This document shows, one piece after another, positions 1 through 23,155 of a stretch of DNA of 64,000 nt. Under the pieces are notes generated by a model. That model searched no databases and had not been told where the DNA came from. It saw only the letters and a list, made by a program, of their open reading frames with translations. The stretch comes from Phalacrocorax aristotelis (lineage: Eukaryota; Chordata; Aves; Suliformes; Phalacrocoracidae): NCBI RefSeq assembly GCF_949628215.1, contig NC_134279.1, forward strand, positions 58,387,766-58,451,765, read 5' to 3'. Position numbers and translations under genes: made by a program. How positions within the stretch are numbered: position 1 is the stretch's first letter; each line of letters starts with the position of its first letter.

Positions 1-729
1 ATACCTATATAAAAAAACACTGATAAGAATTAAGGTTTCTGCTAAGAAGAAGGCATGATGTATTCAGTCATGACTGTTACATGGAGAGTTAGAAACATGT
101 ACTCAAACAGACAGATTTCTGTTAAGAGTTAACTGTATGGGAAATTTGAGTGACGCTGCTATGCCAAGGGCAGAAGGAGGTAAAAAAGTTTGAGTACAAC
201 CTGAAGTTTTTGTTTTAATTCCCAAAGTGTTAAATTTAATTTCTAATTTAATCGGTGTGTTTACTTCGAAATTCTTAGGATATGTATTTGGTGTTTAAAG
301 TACAATTTGTGGATGAGTACATTATATTTTTTATATATAGCATATAGTTTAAATCTCTACTTGAAATGCAGACCTCACTTCATCTTGTGATTGCAATTAA
401 TGCTTATACAATGAAAAAAAGCTATTGTCATTTCAACTCTTCTTCCTCTCTGCTATTAGAAACATCACAGAAAATTGCAAACAAGAAACTTGTTTGTTTT
501 TAGAAAGCCTAACTCTTACTAAGCTATGTGGTTTGATTATTTTACTGTCTTTCATTTTGCTTGATTAAGCAGGGGTTTGTTTTGTTGAGTTTTTTCTTCT
601 TAATTCATAATACCATGAAGATTTTATAGACAGTGGATTGTACATCTCTAATGCGCATAATACTTTAAAAAGATTTTTTGCTGGTTATTAAGTTAACTGT
701 GAGATACTGTTGACACCCACTGTTCTTTT

Positions 730-761
<32 letters not shown>
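730..761. repeat. (TA)n(CA)n compound microsatellite
   Basis: A run of about eight TA units passes directly into about seven CA/AC units. Confidence 0.9.
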
Positions 762-2980
762 TCTTCAGTGGCATTGAATTCTCTTATGCTGAATATTCTG
801 TAATTTTCCTGAAGTGGATTTTTCAGGGGTCTCCTTGGTGTCAAAATATGATAATTTCGCACATGGTAAGCTTCTGTAGTATGGCCACTGTAAATAATAT
901 GCAAATACTATTCTTTCAAAATATTTGTAGGAAACAATAGAAATCTGAATTCTTTGGCTGTGACTTCATAAATATCATTTCTAGTATGTAATACCCATGG
1001 CCACATCTGTTATGATTTGGTGGTGCTGTGTAACAATTTGACGCTTGTATTTTGGGCTCACTGTTTACTCTATGGGTACAGAAGATAGTTGGGCCATAAG
1101 AGGGAGGAAGCATAGAAGAAAAACATCACAAGACTTTCCATCCTCTGCAGATACAAAAGAGTTGTCAAAAGACAATGACAGGTCTGTTAGCTTGTATGAT
1201 CTTATCTCCTGTTCAGTCTCCTCCATCTGCAAAACTTGTTTTGAGAAGAAGAGCCAAAGTTCAAGAGCGAAGAACAACAAACAATATCAAGTACTTTAAT
1301 AGGGGGGACTCTGTCAGACAAGGGCCAGTTGTTTGAAAGAGTCACAGCGAAGGACATGCTATGGTATCCAGAGGAAGTGGTTCTGTCTTAGCTGTGGCAG
1401 AAGATAGCAAATCTCCATATAGGAATGATTTTGTATTTAAACCTTTTTATTTCCCTTGTTTTTTGCATCTCTGGTAAAATAAAAATCTGATTGCACTGTT
1501 ACTTCTCCAGACTTTGATGCTCTTTGAGTAAGCATGGCTGGTCCTTAGAGTATCTTAGAGCAAGGCTCAGTTCAAGTCTGAAAACTAGACTGAAAACACA
1601 GTGTATGTGGTAGTGGTGGATAATTATACAGACAGCGTCTTCCATGAAGCCTGAGACCTGTGTGTGACTACTTAGAGTGCCCAGAAATGTCAAAGCAAGC
1701 CAGCAACACACATAACTTTGTACGATGTCGAAGTCCTTTTTTTTTCCTTCTAATACAGTATTATTTGCTTTACAGAAGAATTCTCTGATACTAGTTTCTA
1801 TGAAAATGAGCAATATGTTCTTTCACCCAAAGCATTTCTAACTCTGTAATGCAAAAGGACCCATTTTGATGAACTGCCAGCAGTTCTACTGTAGAGATTT
1901 GATGGCCTTACAGACCTCTGTGGGAATTACAACCTTGTGTTTTGTTCTTCTGTAGCTAACTGCAAAGTAATGGCCCATGTCTAGTTATGTTGCTATACCA
2001 GAAGGCTTGAATGTCTCAAAAACTCTGGGGGATACAAAGCCAATCATTCTGTATTTTAATCTCTTGTATTTTGAGGTGTCACTAGATTTTTATAGCAGAA
2101 GTTGCAAATTCTTAAACTATTTCAACTCATTTGGTTCAAACACACTTTTCTCAACCAAGTTTCCACATAATTCTCTTGGCCACGTCCTTTTAGAGTCTTA
2201 CTGTTATAAACTGGCATAGGCTGAAACAGTATCCAGCATAGCCATGAATCTTGGCTGAGGGAGACCTTGTGCAAACAGCACAGGATAAACACAGATGACT
2301 AAAATAGATCTGCGTTGTGTGCTGCAAATGGTTGAAGAGCTCTCAAGATGTCAGCACAGCTAAGCCTGACTTAAATGGTCCCTCAGGCAACCAGCAAAAG
2401 TGAGTTACCCTACTGACGTGGCCTTCTACTCAAAGCACAGCAGAACTATAACAAATACATTTGTAATAATTTAAAGTGACCTCCTAAGTATGGAGGTTGC
2501 CCTGGAGCCTTTTTACGCATGTTCCATGGCCTTTCCCTTCTAATTTTTTTTAATAGCAGTTGTTACTGCTTCTAGTCTATAGCCCTTCTTAGCCAACCAC
2601 CCCAAGAGCAGGAAATTACATTTTGCTCTCACTTGCCTTTTTTTTTTTTCAGACCTGTGCCTTCAATTCCCAATTTCTTGGCATTCAACCTGTTCAAAAA
2701 GGACGTTTCCCAACAGCTGAACCGTAGGTTGCTCATTAGGACAAAGAAGCTATCATCCTTCTGAGATTCAGGGGAAAGCATTTGATGCACCTTCCAAAGC
2801 ACTGGGCCAAAAGAACGAAATACAAGGCTGGAGTGGCAGGGTGCGAGCCTGCTTCTGAGTGCTCTTGCTCCACTGACTTCCATTTCCCTGCCTTCACTGG
2901 GTGCTCAAGGTGCTGGTGTCCCACAGGTTAAGGCCCCAAAACTGTACTGCAGAATTCATGCACTGCTGATGCTTTTCAAG

Positions 2981-3032
2981 CTAGTTCAAAATCAATCAGT
3001 TTAATCAACTAGTTCAAAATCAATCAGTTTAA
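2981..3032. repeat. 28-bp tandem duplication
   Basis: The unit beginning ctagttcaaaatcaatcag occurs at 2981 and again at 3009 with no mismatch over the 23 shared bases. Confidence 0.9.
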
Positions 3033-6000
3033 ATTGAGACTATTTTCTAGACAGGTAAGTGGATTTAAAAAAAACCAAAAAGTAATTAAAAATAATGGCC
3101 ACTTGGGTCTCTGTCCCATGGAGACCATTTTTTCCTATAAGGGGTTAGGTATCAGGACTTAACTAAAAGTTGAAGGTGCCTGTCATTCTTTGCATTTCCC
3201 ATTCCTGAGCTTTGTAGTATGCTGGTATCTGCTGCTTCTTAACCAGTATTTATATATATATAAAAAACCCCAAACAACAACAAAAATGTTAAAAAATCTC
3301 AGTCATGTATCATGACCACATCAAAGCATGCATAGTATGACAGTATTGCAAGCAGTGTAGAAAATTATGCACTGAAAATTCTGTCAGCTTGATATTCCAG
3401 AAGTAATTAATAGCTATAACCTGTCTTATGAATGGCTGAGCTATGAGTGATGATCAGAGCTGTGTTGTAGCCATCTCATTTGAGGAAAAAGGAGAAGATT
3501 GTGCTTTTTTCTCTCAGGCCACATGTGGATGTAATCAACACTTAGAGAAAACTGTACTTATCTGTTGGAACGCCTAGTTCTAAACCTTTTCCTCAAGGCT
3601 GTCTACGTGGGAGTATCCTTTTCATTTGCTAATATGCATAATTTTGCAGAAGATACTCAACTGTTTCTGTTTTTGTATTTTAGATACAAGTTTGCTAATG
3701 CCCTATTGGGACATCCGTGTATGTTCATGAATGTTTTCAGATGCCTCTGTAGTAATACTGTGTAATATCATATCTCATCCATTTGTTGTCTAGCATTTCT
3801 CAGCAGAGGTGCTGTGAGCTCCTTGTAATGATCCTGATTACCACACTGCTTCATTTTCTTTTCCCTGACTCTCCCTGTTCTGCTAATTCATTCTGCTTTG
3901 CATTCACTAAAAGTAGGATGCCAGTGATATACCAGGTCCTCAAGGGCAGCAAAATCAAAATGAAGTGCCAATAAATGTCATGCAATTGTAGGAAAATGAG
4001 GGAAGTGTGGAAAAGGAGGATCTATATGATGCTGAGGTGAAACAGCAATCCCAGGAGAAGTGAGAAAATAAAGGGAAGAATGAGTTCTTGTCTGAATCAG
4101 AGCTCCTGTTTGCACAGTGGTCCCTCTGCTGCATCTTCGTCCAAAATTTCATGTCTTTCAGTATGCAAGTTAATAACGTTCTCCCCCTGTCATAACTGGC
4201 TGATGGTTCTGGGTTGTAAGAGTTGATCTGTAATCTAGGAATATTATTTTGAAAGGTACCAACCATCCTTCTCTCTCATTTGCCATGGGAGAGAAAATTA
4301 CTTGTCACCTCACAGGACCAAACTCCATATTTTTATCACAGACTGTTAGTCTGTCCTTGTATGAACTATCATGTATTTTATTTTAATTCTGCATATTGAG
4401 AAAATGTAGGGGTGTGGGAGGCAGTGTTCACTTTTTCCTTGTTTGTTCCTCTAAGAGAAGCTAATGTAGTTTAAGAGACAATTTAATTCCACAAGTATGC
4501 CCTTCTTTTCCCCTTATTTCTCTCTTAATTTTCTTGGCCAGCTTGTAGCAGAATTATTCATGTAGGTGTCATTTTTTGTATCTTTAAATCTGTACTCTAC
4601 GGATAATGCTATGATTCAATTTGCAACCTGGCTTCTATTCAGGACTGGCCTATACTACCACAGCAATTTATTTATCATGTTGTTTACTAGATCGTTTATA
4701 TACTTTGGACAGAACAGATGCGGCTGCCCACAAAGCTTAAACAGTGATTTCATTACCCAGAAGCATGAGATTGCAGTCGGGAGTATGCCATGGTCTTGTC
4801 ATCTTCTGGCATCATTGGAGAGAAAAAGCAGAGCTTACAACTGGTCTTAATGGCAAAAAAAGTTATTTTCACAAGGGATTATATTTTGCCCTTGTAATCG
4901 CATAAAATTTTCTATTAACAGACTTTATTATTCCATTTTAAATTTACTTTTATTCATGTGATAAATGACCATATCAAGTTAGTTATTTATCCTTGCTTTC
5001 CTACTTATCTGTCCTTTTCATTGTCACCATTATCTGTTTCTGCTCTCTTATCTTTGTACCTAATTTATCTGTTTCTTTCACACATTTCTCTGGGGTTTCT
5101 TCCATCACAATTTTTTGTATGGAGGTCTCTTCCTGACCTGGCTCATGAACTTGCTAATTTTTCATTCATGTCTTTTCTGAGGACTTTCTGCTTTGAGCTG
5201 TCTCAAAAGTTACTCGAAAAGGCAATTATTTTAATTATCCCTACATAATAATTTTTCATCTCATCTTTCATGAACACTAGACTTCATTGATTATTGCACT
5301 GTGTTCCTGCCACTACTCCTGTTCTTGTTTTGTTACCTCTTTATTATATCATTTCTGGAGTTGGAAAGTGGTTTTGGACAGAGATTATGCCATTATTTCT
5401 TCTGAAAAATGACAAACTGGTGGGCTGTCTGATCATTTGTATCTCCCTGATACTTGTATGCTTTGTCTTTTTTTTTTAAAACTCTTAAATAATACACTTA
5501 ACTCTTAAAAAGAAAAAAGTGTCCATACTGTATAGGATCTCTTAATCTTTTTTCAGGCAAGATGCTACTGACTTTAATAAAAAAAAGAAATTTGTCTGAG
5601 CAGAGATTGCAGGACCACTCTCAGGGTTTGTGAAACTGTTGAACTCTGGGGTAGCAAATTTTGAAAACTCATCTGAAAAGTTTCAGACAACTCCTCTGAA
5701 GAGGAAGGAAGGGAATTGACACAAGAATGAGCTACTGTGAAGGCAGGCAGACATCTGAATTTTGTTCTTCACAGTAGCTATCTGTGATGAGCAGTAAATG
5801 CAAAGTAGCTTAACTTCTTTCATGGGAAGACTGAAATGATCCCAGTGGCTGAGGTCACTGTATTGGAAAAACAAGTTCTCTGTTTAGCTTGATGAAGTTG
5901 TTTCACTGGGCTTACTATTTCACTTGGACTTCAGTAATTTTGTGGAGCAGCTAACATGCAGTAAAAGTTTACGCCCTGTTTTCCCCTCACAGTGTCATGT

Positions 6001-8114
6001 TTGTGTGCCCACAGTAGGTCTGCACATGGAAAAACAGAGACTTTACTTAATATAGTCACTTCACAAAACAGTTTCCAAAGGCCAGTAGTGGTGTCCTGTT
6101 ACTGTAACTGTTCACGTTTTGTTCACAGCTGAGGATTGTGAAAAGTGGTGGCTCTCACTGCTAAAAACTGTGCAGCCTCCTATCAGAACATGGCATCTGT
6201 TGCAAGAGTAGCAGCAGGACACAGGCAGGTTTCAGGTATGCCTGATGGGTAGATGCTGTTGATTTACAAGATGGCATGTTAAAACTGTGCTTTCTATCTA
6301 GTGTCAGAGGCACAAGATCTAAACACGGTTGTGTTAGCGAAAACTGGGGCTAAAAGCTATGTCTTTTGAGAAAAAAAATGAAAGGAAGAGCTATTTCAAA
6401 TTTTAACTGGCAGACATTTTAAATGTGCTCTTTTTATTTTTGTGATGCAAAATTTGAGTGTGACAGGGAAAGAGTGAGGAAAAGCCCTTGTCTCTTTTAC
6501 CAGTAGAAGTAACTCGGTTTCTTTTTTTTCTCAGCACCGTGTTGGGTTTACATTCAAAATGTGTCAGTAAGTGGACACTGGTTTGCTGTAATTCAGCCAC
6601 TGGTGCCTCCCAGTTCCAAGAACTTATAAGAGGCTTAATAGAAATCAAATACTCATATTGACCAATAGTTCTTGTGGTATGGGGATTATTAATTTAAATT
6701 ATTTTAACTTAAGCTGTTCAAGATTTTAAATGTACTTGGACGGAATTAAAGTTCACAGTTGTATTTTAAATAATGTGCATTTATAATTAGTATTTTTGCT
6801 TGTATTACCCGCAAGTTTGCACTGTATTAAAACTGAAAATTTTGGAGCCTTTTTAGGTCCCTTTTAGCATTCGTACTGTTTATGATTTGTGTTTACTTCA
6901 TTTTGGACAATAAGAGGTTAATTAGTTCATTTTTTTGGCTCATACTAAGTCTTTTATTGTATTTGGATGTTAATCTGCACAGAGAACGTTAAAAATCAGA
7001 TATAATCCTCTTCATTGAAATGGAAGAAAATTTATATAAATATTTAGTTTGGTAACATTTTTAATTCTCTTCTTTTGTTGAACAAGCCCTGACATTTCAC
7101 TCACCTAATTTCTGTCTTCTTTTTAAGGGCCTGTTCCAGAGTATACTGAAAAACACAAAAAGGCTGTTGCTGACTTTAGCATGTGTCAGATCAGGCAGTC
7201 AACTCTTAATCTTCCATTAAATTCATATTTTTGACAACACAAGGATCTCTGAAATATTAATAAAACCAAAATCACCATTAATAATATTGCCTTTAAGTAT
7301 GTAAAAGTTAACGTATTCTAAGAATTACTTTCTATACAGATTTTTCTCATCAACTCTGTATTGTTTCCAGTCTCAAAAACGTTGAATGTATTTGAAAAGT
7401 CTTTTTGAGGGTTTATTGAGAAGAGGAAAGGTCTGGTTCAACTTTTTACTACTATTCCACAAACTTTCATCCAAACTCCCCCTCCACATTGGAAAAGAAA
7501 ATCTGAATACCAAGGACTGTTTATTTCCAGTCCCTGATAATTGCTTTTTCTTCAATTATCTGGTGAATCAAATGTCTACACTGCATTTTTACCAACAGTT
7601 GCGATGTCCCTTACGGGCGTAGTTGTCAAGGGAGAGCTAATTGATAGGAGTATTCTTGTTTCAGCAGAAGGCATTACCATTCCCAGCCATGCAACTTATG
7701 TAAGCATTTCATACACTTGCCAGAATTGTTTCTTGTCTTTTGACTAATTGAGTGACCGCAAGGTATCAGATTTGTATTGTGTTACAGAGTTAGGAACTAG
7801 TTCACCTGAGTGAATGGAGAAAAACCTGTTTTTACTGCTGCTTGTTTTTCATCATCTTCCATGTTTCATCCCAAGAGAACAATACGCAGCCTGTCACTGA
7901 ACTTAAAAACAGATTTGTTACCTGGCTCCCTGGCTTACAGAGCCCTCCTAGAGCTTGTGGATTACTAAGGGTTTGCATGTGCTTGTAGTCAGGAGGGGAA
8001 ATGAGCACAAGAAGATATCTGAGTATGTTTTTTATCATGTGATCTATGGCTTCTTAAAACCTATTTGAGTCTATGGGTGTTCCTGTTCTGACCAAATCTT
8101 CTCCAGCACAAGTA

Positions 8115-8163
8115 GTTTTTATGAGAAATTTTCATTTACGTTTATGAGAATTTTTTCATTTTA
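8115..8163. repeat. Imperfect short direct duplication
   Basis: Two adjacent AT-rich units of the form tttatgagaaattttcattta and tttatgagaattttttcattt follow one another. Confidence 0.6.
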
Positions 8164-11112
8164 CTTGGAATTGTTGAGAAATATTTCTAAGAAATATTTG
8201 TGTTGCTGGGTATGAATGTAGCAGAGACTATTAAGTGTAGTATTTTTAGGTGGGATCTTTAAATCTGCATGATTATATGATTATGTACAGTTTTCAATTT
8301 AGAGGAATTTCATACAAATTATACAAAACGCAGTTTTGTAATACTTTTATAACTGTTTCACAACATAATTTGAGGTTTCTAAACCTACCTTGTACAGTTA
8401 GTTTCTGAATCCCCATAAAAAATGGAATATTTGTTGTCCAAGCCCTCTGGAAAGCACAGCCCCATTATCAGACAAGGTAGAGGTGGCTCTGTACTTTGTA
8501 AAGGTTCTTCTGTACATTGTTTCTCCATATTTAAGCAGACTTTTTTCCATATTGACAGGATATAATCTAATATAAGAGCATTTTTTCAGCAGAGATCTGT
8601 AGAGCAACTCCTAAAGGTATTTTTCTGATGACTGTTTGCTTACTGTAGTATTTCTATCATTGGTGTTTCCAGCAGTACTTTTCACTCTCAACTCTTGGAG
8701 CCTGTCCTGACTTTTAAGAAGTCACCAAGGATGCCTGTAGGATAAAACTCAGTATCTGCATGCACCCTCTGGGCACACAAAATCTCTGGGATTTAATACT
8801 TACTGTGTCTTAATCAGGTGGCCTCCTACATCAACAGGCATTTCCAGACAGTGTGTAGGCTTTTCATGAAGAAATGGTCAAGGTCATGGTGAATAAAAAA
8901 CCATGGTGTGGTCATGGTCACCACTGAGACAGCTCTTTGAGAAAGGCATGGCTGTAGCCAGAATATCTTCATGTTGGTTTTAAACAAGCTTCTCTGGTGG
9001 TTAGCGTATTGATGTCAGTCAAAGCTGGAGCTCCATCATTTCTTTTTGTGGGAACAGTGGAAGCCCGTCTAGTAGGCAGGTAGGTGAAGGAACAGGATGT
9101 TAACAGCAACAAAAAGTACATGCACCGTTTTTTGAGATGGCTTTTATAGAAACATTAATTGCATGGTTTAAAAAAAGTTGTATTTGGACAGAGCATGATG
9201 TATTTGGATGGGAGATAACTAATATTGTGGCTAGAACACCCAAAGGCAGTGTTACCTATCTGGGCAAACTAGATAGGCGGTATGAGTACTAGCCATCCTG
9301 GGGACAGAGGGATAATGAGGTGCTATATGCTTGTTGACCTGTACGATGTTTCTGATCATATACATGTTACCCATTTTAATTCTGGGCATCATTCTGTGTT
9401 GAAGAATACCTGTAAACTGTGTTTTACAGAGCAGGGTTTATAAATTAAGCCCCCTCCAGAATTAAACCCTTATACAAACAGAAGATAATTATGTTGCTGA
9501 CCTCTCCAAAATGTGTGTATAGTGATATCCATTTTTCCCAGTTCAGGAATCTCTTGGTGTCAGATATTCCAAATTGGTACTATTGCTAACGTAAAACCTC
9601 CCCTTTGAGAACAATTTCCAAAGTTTGAAAATAAAATGAGCTTTTACTTTTATATAAGAAGGGCAGGAAATATGCATAGTTTGATAGATTTTTTTTTTTT
9701 TTTTTAAATAAGGTGAGTAGGAGCCTTTTGTTTGAATTTCCCGTGCTGTTGTTTTTAATTATAGAAATTGCTGAAAGGTTAAATCCAGCCTTCCCAGCGC
9801 TTCCTAAGGAACTTCTTTGTAGTCTCAGTAAATTTGCTAGCAGATCTTAATATATTCATGAAAGAATGAATGTGGTCAATCTCCAATTACATTTTTTTTC
9901 TTTCTCAAAGGCATCAGTCGTTGAAAATCATTATGATAAAGGAAGGAGCTTAAACTTTTCCAAATGTCATCCTCCTTCTGTTGCTCATCTGTTTCCTTGA
10001 TGTGCTTTGCATAATATTATGAGTACATACAGGAAATCAGTTACGCCAATACAAGGGGAAATGCGGTTTGTAGAAATTATTCACTTATATCTTTCATAAG
10101 GAACATCACCTCTTCTTCTCTTTTACATTTGTATGTTTATACTGATAATAAACAGATTAGCCTGTTGTGACAAGAAGTGTTGGGATTTGTGATGCTACTG
10201 TGACATAAAACTTGTCAAAAAGCAAATGTCTATTCTAACCAAGGCATTGATTGTAACAATTCTGTCTTTTTAACTTTTATTGTTAATCCATGTAGTTTAC
10301 CTAAGCAGAGGATAGAACCTGTTTTGCTAATACAGCAGATTAAATGCCATCTGTTTAACCTCTCTGTGCCTGATGAAGAATGTAATATCTGTCTTTCTCT
10401 TTTGCCTCTGTCATCTGTAAAATAGTTATACTGATTTGCAGGTTAGCCAGTGTTGACTTTTCTTGCAGTTAGCAAGCTTACCTAGTCTGTAAATGCAAAC
10501 AGTCATTACAGTTGTTGAAAGCATTTTAAATTTTACCCATCAGTAAAGAGAAAAAAACAGTAAAATGCATATAAAAATCTGCTTTTAAAAAAAGATCTTA
10601 GGTGGAAAAAATCGTAATTGCTAGGTTTAAATATGAAATTTTAATTCAGCTTCTCTGTGCATAACGATTATCACAGTCTTTATTTAGGTTTTATTTATTT
10701 ATTGTTTTGTAATCACAGAGTATTTTAGTGTTACTTGATCTAGATAACAGTAATAACACCTAGCCATCATAAATCCCAAAGTGTGTGTAGAGAGTATATC
10801 TGTATATAACAATATCTATATCACTACAGATTTTTAACTTGAATTTTAAAAGGCATTCAGTGGCTGCAACCTGTGTGGAAGCAATAGCACTTCAGTGAAG
10901 TGATTTAAAGGTATTATGTAAATACTGTTTGGAAACTACCTCCACAGCTGGGACTCCTCACACACCATAAGCCAACTGCATTGCAGTAAAGGATCGGTTA
11001 TAATCTTCCTTATCTTGAGCTTGTGCTCTGACATCATACTAAATCATGATTTCAGCAAAAGCTGACCGAGTGTCATCGCTAAGTGTCATGCCTTTCTTTT
11101 TCTCTGTTTCAG

Positions 11113-19257
<8,145 letters not shown>

Positions 19258-22200
19258 AGCGTTCAGTATTGGAAAAGTTGAGCAGCTAAAACCTTGCACG
19301 ACCAAATGAGCGAAGTGACCAGATTACTCCTAAACCCCATTAAATACTTGTTTTCTTTTCTCATTTATATAGAGCAGAATTGTCATCCAGCAGTTATCTT
19401 CATGAACTGCTTTTAGCGACTTCAATTTTAAGTTAATTTTTGCTTTGTATGTTATTACAATTCCTAGCAGATTGTAATTTGAATAATGATAAGGCATTGC
19501 AGAGGTTTTTTGGTTGTTACCATTACTGTGGACATTCCACTCAGTCTCTTTCTGTTACAATGATCTTAATTTCTTTGCCGTGATTTCTGATATGCATTGA
19601 AAGAAAAAGAAAACCCCTGTGCATCTGTAATAATGGAAGGTTACTGACCTTTCTTCAGATGAATCCATATTTTTTCTCCAGTATGCTTTTGAGAGTTATA
19701 TTATGGTTGCAACTATTAGCTTAGTTATGTGGTGAAAAGATTGAAATTATTTTATATTTGCCCTGGGTTCAGAGCAGCTTTTAGTCTGGTCTTTGGACCA
19801 CTAACATAGTTTTCAGGGTTGTTGGCAAAAGCACGGATTGTCCACTAGAATTATACTATGTGTGGGTGTGTATGTGCAAAGAAGTGAATGTGATAATTGC
19901 CACTGTCAAAGCTTTGACATACATGTTGGGAACTTTACACAAAAGATTATACCACCAAAAAAGAAATTAATTTAATCTTGTTCACTAATAGATTATATAT
20001 CTTATTCAATATATTGACAAAAAAAAAGTATTCCAAAAAGCAGATTTGCTTACTTACAGACTTTATGAAAAGAGAAATTTAGTGAGAAGAACTTGGTAGA
20101 ATTTTCTGTCCTGGTATAGCCTTTTAATAATCAGTATCTTAACAAGTTTTTAGCCATGATGTAATGTATATTGGACAGGATGAAATCATACCAAGGGGTC
20201 ACCAAGGTCACCAGCTTTTAGTATACAACATTTTCCAGATATTCAGGTTTTTTCACCTGTATCTTATCTGCAATTCTTAACATTTCATCCTTATCTACTG
20301 GTTGTAATTGTAGAATAACAAACTTGCAGGTGACTACATATGGCATGTTTTTTCCCTCTAATATCTCTGTGTGTGTGGTGTGTTTACGTCCGCGTATGTG
20401 TGGCTGTGCACGTACCTGTGCACATCTCCCATTGCAGCAAATGGGATGACTTTTTTATGTACATTAATTTAAGAACATTTTAAAGATGTACAGAAAAGTG
20501 ACACTGTATATTTTTCTTGATCAATTTGAAAAATTCATGAGAATAATGTAAAGAACATTTTCATGTTACCAACATGAAGCTTCTTTCCGTAAAGATCAGT
20601 GGAACAGACATATGGGAATTCAAAGCCTTATTCCACAAACCTTTATTTCATGAGGACTTTAGCTACAGAGCTGAAGGGACTGTTAAGATGCAGAAAGGTT
20701 TGTATTAACAGGCTGTAACAAAAATCGCATGTCAGATCCCATGGTTGACAGATGCAGGGTTTTCCTCCTCAGGGTAAATGGCAGGCCAGCTAAGCCTCCT
20801 TGTAAAGGTACTGCATAGACCTGAAGAAAGGCTTCTGTAATTTGATGTAATTGCCCTTTGAATTTCTGTGGACTAGTGTGCTCCCAAGCATAAGAGCATG
20901 TGTAAAAAAAAAAAAAGAATTTTAAAAAATGAAGAAGATTGGGCCAGGTGCTCTCAGTGACATCAGTGCAGTGCCATGTAAAGCAATGGAGCTGCAGCAG
21001 AGAAGCTGAGAGAATCTGTCCTATTATGCCTAACAGTGTACAGGCCACAAACACTGTGTGAAGATGTCACTGGGACAAGCAATCTGACTGTGCTTGCTTT
21101 TTGCCTTCCGTGTACATTTACATTTGGGATGCTGTTTTGAACAGAACAAGTAATAATTTTGTTGAACCAACAAAATATATAATCTCCTACACTGACCTCT
21201 TCTCCAGGAATTTTTGGCCAGAATTCTTCACTATCAGATGCATAAAATAGGGTTGCAGTTGATTAAAAAGGCTTCATTTCAGACAGAGCATCATTCCTCA
21301 TCCTCTTGGAAGTCGGTGAGATTTACAGCAGATGCTCCTCACTTGTGAGGATCAGTCTCGCTTTACTTCAATGTCCGTGTATATATTTATAAAACTCACC
21401 ATGTGCACCCAGCTCTAACAGTCTTGGCAAATGAACTTTTTGTTCAGAGTAATGTTGTGTTTTACGTTTAAATGAACTGTCTTTGCTTGAAATTCCTCGA
21501 AGTAATTGTCCCAGTGATTTTATACACGTATGCTTTCCTCATGTAAATTGCTATTTTAAATTTTCTATGTAAAAGAAAAAAACATTGGAAATATTTTATT
21601 TTAAAATGTTTTACTAAAGAGCCAGGCCACTATCCCATGTCAAAATGTATGCCTTTTAAATTCAGATACTCTCTCCAAGATACAACCTTCAGATCACCAC
21701 TCTTAATTAAAATAAAAGTAAATAATTGTAGGACTGTATTTTGCCACTCTTATTCATGTTAAATAGTGCCTTACTCATCAAGTAGTTGCACTGGTCTGTG
21801 GGACTACTCTGAGATAATGTACTAGTAGCAGCTTTAGTAAGGGTGGCAGAAATCTGGCCTTTAGTGATGTAGTTTGCGATTAAATAATTGCATCATGGTT
21901 ACAGATGTTTATGGTAAATTTTGAGAAGTGTGGAAGAGATTGGTGGTATGTGAAGCTTCAGGATATGATTAATTCTGTGATGAGGGTTTTAAGCTCGGTT
22001 AGTAAGAGACACACGTTGTAGCAATTGGGAAATATGGAGAGAAGTTTACAATTATACCTTAGCTTAGAACTTTGTTAAAACAATAGTATTTTTAGAATCT
22101 GCTTAATACAATTACTATACTCTGAAATGAGAAATCGTATGTATTCATGTATTGTCTGCAGATCACTTAGCCTTGTAACGTTCATGATTGAAAAAGGAAG

Positions 22201-22390
22201 AGTGATGATGTGATGTACCTAATGTAAATCAGTGGTTTAAAATGTCTGAATTATGCCAAACAAAAAATCATCTGTGCCATTTGCGGTTTCCTGGTAATCT
22301 TTTACTGAGTACTTGGATTGGGATAAAGGGCTTGTACTATGCACTTTTTATTGACTTAACAAAATAAATAGCAATCGTTAGTAACCTTTT
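19258..22390 (+). other. SMIM14: SMIM14 3' UTR (end estimated)
   Basis: AT-rich non-coding sequence following the stop. Two AATAAA signals are visible, at 21711-21716 and 22363-22368; the second is followed by a GT-rich stretch, so I place the distal end near 22390. A 123-codon antisense open frame at 20683-21054 is treated as chance. The 3' end needs RNA 3'-end data. Confidence 0.6.
22363..22368 (+). terminator. AATAAA poly(A) signal, distal candidate for SMIM14
   Basis: Canonical AATAAA followed within about 25-40 bases by GT/T-rich sequence (ggttttgtctgttag). An upstream alternative is at 21711. Confidence 0.5.
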
Positions 22391-23104
22391 GGTTTTGTCT
22401 GTTAGTCTTTGTATAAGATGTAGGACTGCACCAACCTATCCATTTCTAAGGTAATTTGAAATCATCTAAAAATAAGTGTCAGTAAAAATAGCATGTCATC
22501 TGTGTAACTTTTAAAATGTAAAATCTAACTTTTCTAAAGGACACTTGCCTTCTGTATGTATCTCAAGCAAGTCAGAAAAAATTATAAGTGGTTTCCAAGG
22601 TTTAAGATACTTTGATGAGCAACATAGACCTCTCTGCCTTTTGCTCTTCAAAGTAGTTATGCAACCTAGGAAGTTAGAAATACTACAGTAAGAAGAGTCA
22701 TGACAGAGGCCAAATATGTAAATTATGTTACTTCATTTTAGATCAAATCCTCCTGTTTTGGGATACGCAGTCTATTTTCTAGTCCCAGTTCTTGGCAGTG
22801 TTGGACCCAGAGCTTCTCTGAGAAAGGAAGACACTCCAGTAGATCCAAGGCAGCATGTAGAAGTAATACAGACTCGCTGCTTCCTCACTGTTCTGTGGAG
22901 CACAGCACTCTTCTTCCTCCAGCAGCAGAGCACAAAATGCTGCACACTGCCTTGGCAGCAGCTCAGATCCCATGTTAGGGACTCCTGTGTTAATCCAAGG
23001 GAAAAAAGGAAAACACTAGGGGAGCATTGAAGTTTAAAATAATATACAGCTATCCAGAGATAGTGGTAATAAATACCAGAGAAGCAGAAACAAAATCTGA
23101 AGTT

Positions 23105-23155
23105 ATTTTTAATAATTGTAATAATTATCATAATTATAATAATTATATTTATAAC
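23105..23155. repeat. AT-rich simple repeat, partly self-complementary
   Basis: Repeated aataattgtaataatta/ataattataat units; the sequence reads similarly on both strands. Confidence 0.6.

Larger units (their letters stand above)
1..11112 (+). other. SMIM14 intron (5' part)
   Basis: AT-rich sequence with frequent stops in all frames. It holds a (TA)n(CA)n microsatellite at 730-761, a 28-bp tandem duplication at 2981 and poly(T) runs, but no recognisable exon or full transposon. By gene order it is the intron upstream of the 11113 exon. Confidence 0.7.

Noticed and set aside
1-11112. First coding exon of SMIM14
   Set aside because: I searched for a sequence encoding the Cys-rich N-terminus and saw none; it must be further left.
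20683-21054. 123-codon - strand frame
   Set aside because: Lies antisense in the SMIM14 3' UTR and contains a poly-Phe stretch from a poly(A) run.
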